Source: Comamonas sp. lk | GTDB lineage: Bacteria > Pseudomonadota > Gammaproteobacteria > Burkholderiales > Burkholderiaceae_C | DNA: 64,000 bases | Assembly (NCBI GenBank): GCA_945925985.1 | Contig: CAMELV010000014.1 | Span: 1-64,000 of the forward strand | Direction of reading: 5' to 3' | In this document: piece after piece, positions 60,974 to 64,000 of the stretch | How the letters are laid out: the number at the start of each line of letters is the position of its first letter | Position numbering within the stretch: position 1 is the first letter of the stretch | Made by a program: the position numbers and the translations under genes | Notes under the pieces: generated by a model | Seen by the model: only the letters and a program-made list of their open reading frames with translations | Told to the model about the DNA's origin: nothing | Databases searched by the model: none

Positions 60974-61073
60974 ACTATAATTACAGGCTTTTCGCGAGAA
61001 GTACGTCAGGTTTTGAATTGGGCAACAGTCTGCTCGAGGGCCTGTCGCGGCTGACGCAACTGATGGAGAATCA

Positions 61074-61331
61074 ATGAAAACCGGCATTCACCCCAATTAC
61101 CGCGAAGTGTGCTTCATGGATCTGTCCAACGGGTTCAAGTTCGTGACCCGTTCATGCGCTAACGCCAAAGAGATGATCAAGATGGAAGATGGACGAGAAC
61201 TGCCGCTTTACAAACTTGATACCTCCAGTGAATCTCATCCGTTTTACACAGGCACTCAAAAGTCGGTGGACAACATGGGCGGCCGCGTCGAGCGTTTCCG
61301 TAATCGTTTCGGGAAAACTGCGGCCAAATAA
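61074..61331 (+). CDS. rpmE2: 50S ribosomal protein L31 type B
   Basis: An 85-aa ribosomal protein. It starts [14 protein letters not shown] and ends with [10 protein letters not shown]9[10 protein letters not shown]. It lacks the C-x2-C zinc motif and has the longer loop of the zinc-independent B type. GGAGAA is just upstream. It is followed by a terminator. Its position after rho matches other proteobacteria. Confidence 0.97.
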   Translation: MKTGIHPNYREVCFMDLSNGFKFVTRSCANAKEMIKMEDGRELPLYKLDTSSESHPFYTGTQKSVDNMGGRVERFRNRFGKTAAK

Positions 61332-61355
61332 TCCGGCAAAACATTTCCCGAGTAA

Positions 61356-61387
61356 GGGCAGCCCGGTTTACCGTGCTGCCTTTTTTC
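61356..61387 (+). terminator. Rho-independent terminator of rpmE2
   Basis: GGCAGC (61357-61362) pairs with GCTGCC (61375-61380); inner CGG/CCG bases extend the stem, and six T follow. Confidence 0.85.
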
Positions 61388-61393
61388 TTTGAT

Positions 61394-63118
61394 ATGAACC
61401 GACCTAATCCAGCGATCGTGGCTCAGGCAGCTGTGCGGCGGCTGCCGCGGGCAGTGCTGGCACTATTTTGCCTGACGTACGTCCTGCCAGGCTTTATAGG
61501 TCGAGCGCCCTGGCGGTCCGACGACATCACCGCTTTTGGGTACATGGTGGCATTGGCAGGTGGCGCTACCTCTTGGATGTCACCCCAAATCATGGGTATC
61601 CCGCCCGAAGTACATGCTCTTTTGCCCTATTGGCTCGGGGCTTGGGCCATACAAGTGACACCGTCCTGGGTGGATGCTGACCTTGCAGCCAGAGTCCCAT
61701 TTGTTGGGCTGCTGATCGTCACATTGATCGGGACTTGGTACGGCACTTACCAGTTGGCACGAAGCCCGCAGGCGCAGCCGTTGCCTTTCGCCTTTGGCGG
61801 CGAAGCCATGCCGACCGATTACGCCCGTGCACTGGCAGATGGCGCCCTATTGGCACTAATTGCTTGCCTCGGGCTGGCCCAACCCGCCCACGAGACGACG
61901 CCAATTCAAGCGCAACTCGGTTTTTCTGCCTTGGCGTTTTATGGCTTCGCAGCATTTCCAAATCGCCGTAGCCTCCCGCTGTTTGCGACAGCCGTCGGTT
62001 TGGGCGGACTGGTGCTCTCGGGCGCACCTACCATCGCGGTCCTGCTGGGCTTAGGCGGTTCGCTGACCTTATTACTCGAATCAGGCGAAGGACTCGCCGA
62101 GACCCGTTCGGCCAGACTTCAGGCTGCGACTATGGCCGCATTGACGGTGCTGGCTGCATTGCTGGCTAGCACGCTACAGCTTTGGCATTGGCACATCGCC
62201 TTGCCGTCGACGGTAGGACAACGCTGGCTTGGCATAGGTAACCTTTTGATCTGGTTCACCTGGCCGGCTTGGCCACTTGCCATTTGGACCTTGTGGCGGT
62301 GGCGGCGTCATTTGGTGCGCCAATTAAGTAACCCCAGCCGGCACCTGGCCTTGCCATTGTTGTTTGTCCTGGTGACACTAGGATCAACCGTCGCAACTGC
62401 CTCACCAGAACGCACCCTGCTGCTCGCGCTGCCGGGTCTAGCCGCCATGGCAGCCTTTGCCTTGCCCACGCTGAAGCGGACCGTTGCAGCCCTCATTGAT
62501 TGGTTCACGCTTCTGTTCTTTTCGGGCTGTGCATTTATCATTTGGCTAGTTTGGATCGCGATGCAAACCGGGGTACCGTGGCAACCAGCCGCCAATGTGG
62601 AACGACTAGCGCCCGGCTTTGTCCCCAGCTTCTCGTATGCCCCATTTCTGATCGCCCTCGCGGCCAGTGGCGCCTGGTTATGGCTGGTTAAATGGCGCTC
62701 AGGCCGACATCGGGCCGCCATCTGGAAAAGCATGGTTCTGCCCGCAGGTGGCGCCGCGCTTTGTTGGCTGCTCCTCATGACCCTGTGGTTGCCCTTGCTG
62801 GACTACGCGCGAAGTTACGTGCCCCTGGTCAACCGCACGCTGTTCGCAATGCACACCGCACAGGCCGGAGAGTGTGCGTACAACTTTGGCTTGACCGTGG
62901 GCCAGATCACTGCGCTTGAGTTCCATGGTGCGCTGGTGATAAAGCCGGTCGGCGACATGGCCAGCTGTCGCTGGCTGATTGTCAATAGGGATGTTGTTGG
63001 TCCGTTTATTCCACCCTTGGATCTGTCTTCATGGAGGCTTTCCTCCTTACAAAGCCATCCGACCGACAGCAATGACAACTTATTGATCTACCAGCGTCAG
63101 GCGCAAGCCACCCCGTAA
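61394..63118 (+). CDS. GT-C-like multi-pass membrane protein
   Basis: A 574-aa protein with about 10-12 membrane segments. The start region LTYVLPGFIGRAPWRSDD resembles the first periplasmic loop of ArnT/PMT-type glycosyltransferases, in which Asp residues (here SDD near residue 45) take part in catalysis. The start at 61394 is chosen because the earlier in-frame GTG lies inside the rpmE2 terminator. The C-terminal 100 residues form a soluble domain with two Cys. The sugar donor and acceptor are unknown. It is convergent with phoR. Confidence 0.7.
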   Translation: MNRPNPAIVAQAAVRRLPRAVLALFCLTYVLPGFIGRAPWRSDDITAFGYMVALAGGATSWMSPQIMGIPPEVHALLPYWLGAWAIQVTPSWVDADLAARVPFVGLLIVTLIGTWYGTYQLARSPQAQPLPFAFGGEAMPTDYARALADGALLALIACLGLAQPAHETTPIQAQLGFSALAFYGFAAFPNRRSLPLFATAVGLGGLVLSGAPTIAVLLGLGGSLTLLLESGEGLAETRSARLQAATMAALTVLAALLASTLQLWHWHIALPSTVGQRWLGIGNLLIWFTWPAWPLAIWTLWRWRRHLVRQLSNPSRHLALPLLFVLVTLGSTVATASPERTLLLALPGLAAMAAFALPTLKRTVAALIDWFTLLFFSGCAFIIWLVWIAMQTGVPWQPAANVERLAPGFVPSFSYAPFLIALAASGAWLWLVKWRSGRHRAAIWKSMVLPAGGAALCWLLLMTLWLPLLDYARSYVPLVNRTLFAMHTAQAGECAYNFGLTVGQITALEFHGALVIKPVGDMASCRWLIVNRDVVGPFIPPLDLSSWRLSSLQSHPTDSNDNLLIYQRQAQATP

Positions 63119-63131
63119 GGCGAGAAAGGCA

Positions 63132-64000
63132 TCAGCCGAGTTGGCGAACCCGCTCCGGAGGAAAAATGATTCCGAACCTGGAACCTTGACCTGGCGTGCT
63201 TGCAATAGTCAACTCCGCTCCGTGCCGTTGCACCACGTGCTTGACAATAGCAAGGCCTAGCCCGGTGCCGCCTGTGTCTCGAGAGCGGCTACGGTCAACG
63301 CGATAAAAGCGCTCCGTTAGCCGGGGAATATGCTCAGGGGCAATGCCAGGGCCAGTGTCCCGCACAGAAAAATCAACAGCACCGTCTGGCAAGAGCGTCA
63401 CCGACACATGCACCTCACCGCCGGGTGGCGTATACCTGACGGCGTTACTAACCAGATTGCTGGTAGCACTCAGGAGTTCATTCGCAGACCCACTCAGCTC
63501 GCATCGGTATTGGCTTTGAAACACAAGTGTCAACACACGACCCGCTTTGGCAGTCAGCACTGCAGACAACTCACGCGCCTCGCGTTCAAGTTCGGCCATC
63601 AAACTGGACATTGACACCCAGTCTGTCAGGCCAGGCGGCGGGCTACCCTCTAGCCTAGAGAGCGTGAGCAAGTCCTTCACTAGCGTCTGCATTCGTTGTG
63701 CCTGTAAAGCCATCGTGCCAAGGTAGCGTTCGCGCTCAGGTTCAGTAAGCGCCAGGGTCTGCAGTGTCTCGACAAAGCCAGAGAGTACAGTCAGCGGGGT
63801 GCGTATTTCATGGGAAACATTTGCCACAAAATCCCGACGCATCGCCTCGGCCTGCTGAAGCGCTGTCACATCTCGCGAAAGCAAGAGCAAACGCCCCTCA
63901 CCGTACGGGTGAAGTTGGATGGACAGGCTAACTGGACGCAAAGCTGTGCTGTCGCGCCCTGGCATGGCCAATTCATGACTGTAGTCACGGCCCGCCAGGT
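63132..64000 (-). CDS. phoR: Phosphate regulon sensor histidine kinase, partial
   Basis: The 3' part of a sensor kinase; the frame runs off the right edge of the window with no stop, so the N-terminus is missing. The visible part has the end of a PAS domain, the dimerisation and phosphorylation site DFVANVSHEIRTPLTVLSGF, then the ATPase boxes N (NLVSNAVRYTP), G1 (VRDTGPGIAPEH) and G2 (TGGTGLGLAIVKHV). FVANVSHEIRTPLTVLSGF is strongly like PhoR of betaproteobacteria. phoB is expected just outside the window. Confidence 0.88.
   Translation of the reverse strand, partial: LAGRDYSHELAMPGRDSTALRPVSLSIQLHPYGEGRLLLLSRDVTALQQAEAMRRDFVANVSHEIRTPLTVLSGFVETLQTLALTEPERERYLGTMALQAQRMQTLVKDLLTLSRLEGSPPPGLTDWVSMSSLMAELEREARELSAVLTAKAGRVLTLVFQSQYRCELSGSANELLSATSNLVSNAVRYTPPGGEVHVSVTLLPDGAVDFSVRDTGPGIAPEHIPRLTERFYRVDRSRSRDTGGTGLGLAIVKHVVQRHGAELTIASTPGQGSRFGIIFPPERVRQLG

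Overview
The window looks like chromosomal DNA of a betaproteobacterium of the order Burkholderiales, most likely family Comamonadaceae (Rhodoferax/Polaromonas-like). The evidence is the set and order of housekeeping genes (acetolactate synthase large and small subunits - ketol-acid reductoisomerase - pssA - leuA; sigma factor - DUF3619 - DUF3106 - RDD; aat-bpt; trxA-rho-rpmE2; dnaX-ybaB-recR), a Comamonadaceae-like tRNA/SRP RNA complement and coding density. No insertion sequence, prophage, plasmid gene or CRISPR array was seen. Assignment is by recognition of protein families, not by database search.

Layout. 1-8.4 kb is the most accessory part. It holds two separate two-subunit, FAD-less, Tat-exported molybdenum hydroxylases of the isoquinoline 1-oxidoreductase type, an orphan SoxYZ-like pair, a Gfo/Idh/MocA dehydrogenase, and tRNA-Arg(TCT) and tRNA-Pro(TGG). 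8.4-12 kb holds the N-degron enzymes Aat and Bpt, an IclR regulator and a PBP7-type peptidase. 12-18.2 kb (minus strand) is branched-chain amino acid synthesis (ilvI-ilvH-ilvC, pssA, leuA); leuA has a readable transcription attenuator with a leucine-rich leader peptide. 18.5-21.3 kb is an ECF sigma factor operon with a putative membrane anti-sigma partner. 21.3-25.8 kb has glnB, nadE, a COG3146 acyltransferase-like protein, cheW and ppa. 26-30.6 kb has the membrane proton-pumping pyrophosphatase hppA and a CHASE2 adenylate cyclase. 30.5-34.7 kb is a TetR-controlled oxidative gene group (PF10118-type protein, aldehyde dehydrogenase, SDR) with three dyads in the divergent promoter. 34.7-37.8 kb is moaA-mobA-moeA, which make the cofactor needed by the hydroxylases at 1-8 kb. 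37.8-42.5 kb is an RND efflux permease and adaptor. 42.6-51 kb holds rnhA, mltD, a GGDEF-EAL protein, a MAPEG protein, recR, ybaB, dnaX and the SRP RNA gene. 51-59 kb holds two small envelope proteins, a TIGR03862-type flavoprotein and addA/addB. 59-64 kb holds trxA, rho, rpmE2, a GT-C-like membrane protein and the truncated phoR.

The most interesting non-routine signals are: a short repeat found in-frame inside the coding regions of three unrelated genes (COG3146 gene, addA, and a weaker copy in dnaX); an A9 run in dnaX at the end of the clamp-loader core, where either frame change meets a stop within a few codons (a gamma/tau switch); the leuA leader-peptide attenuator; the dyad-rich tetR divergent promoter; an orphan SoxY with an altered C-terminal swinging arm; and the iorAB-type operon that sits between two co-directional tRNA genes with almost no room for its own promoter.
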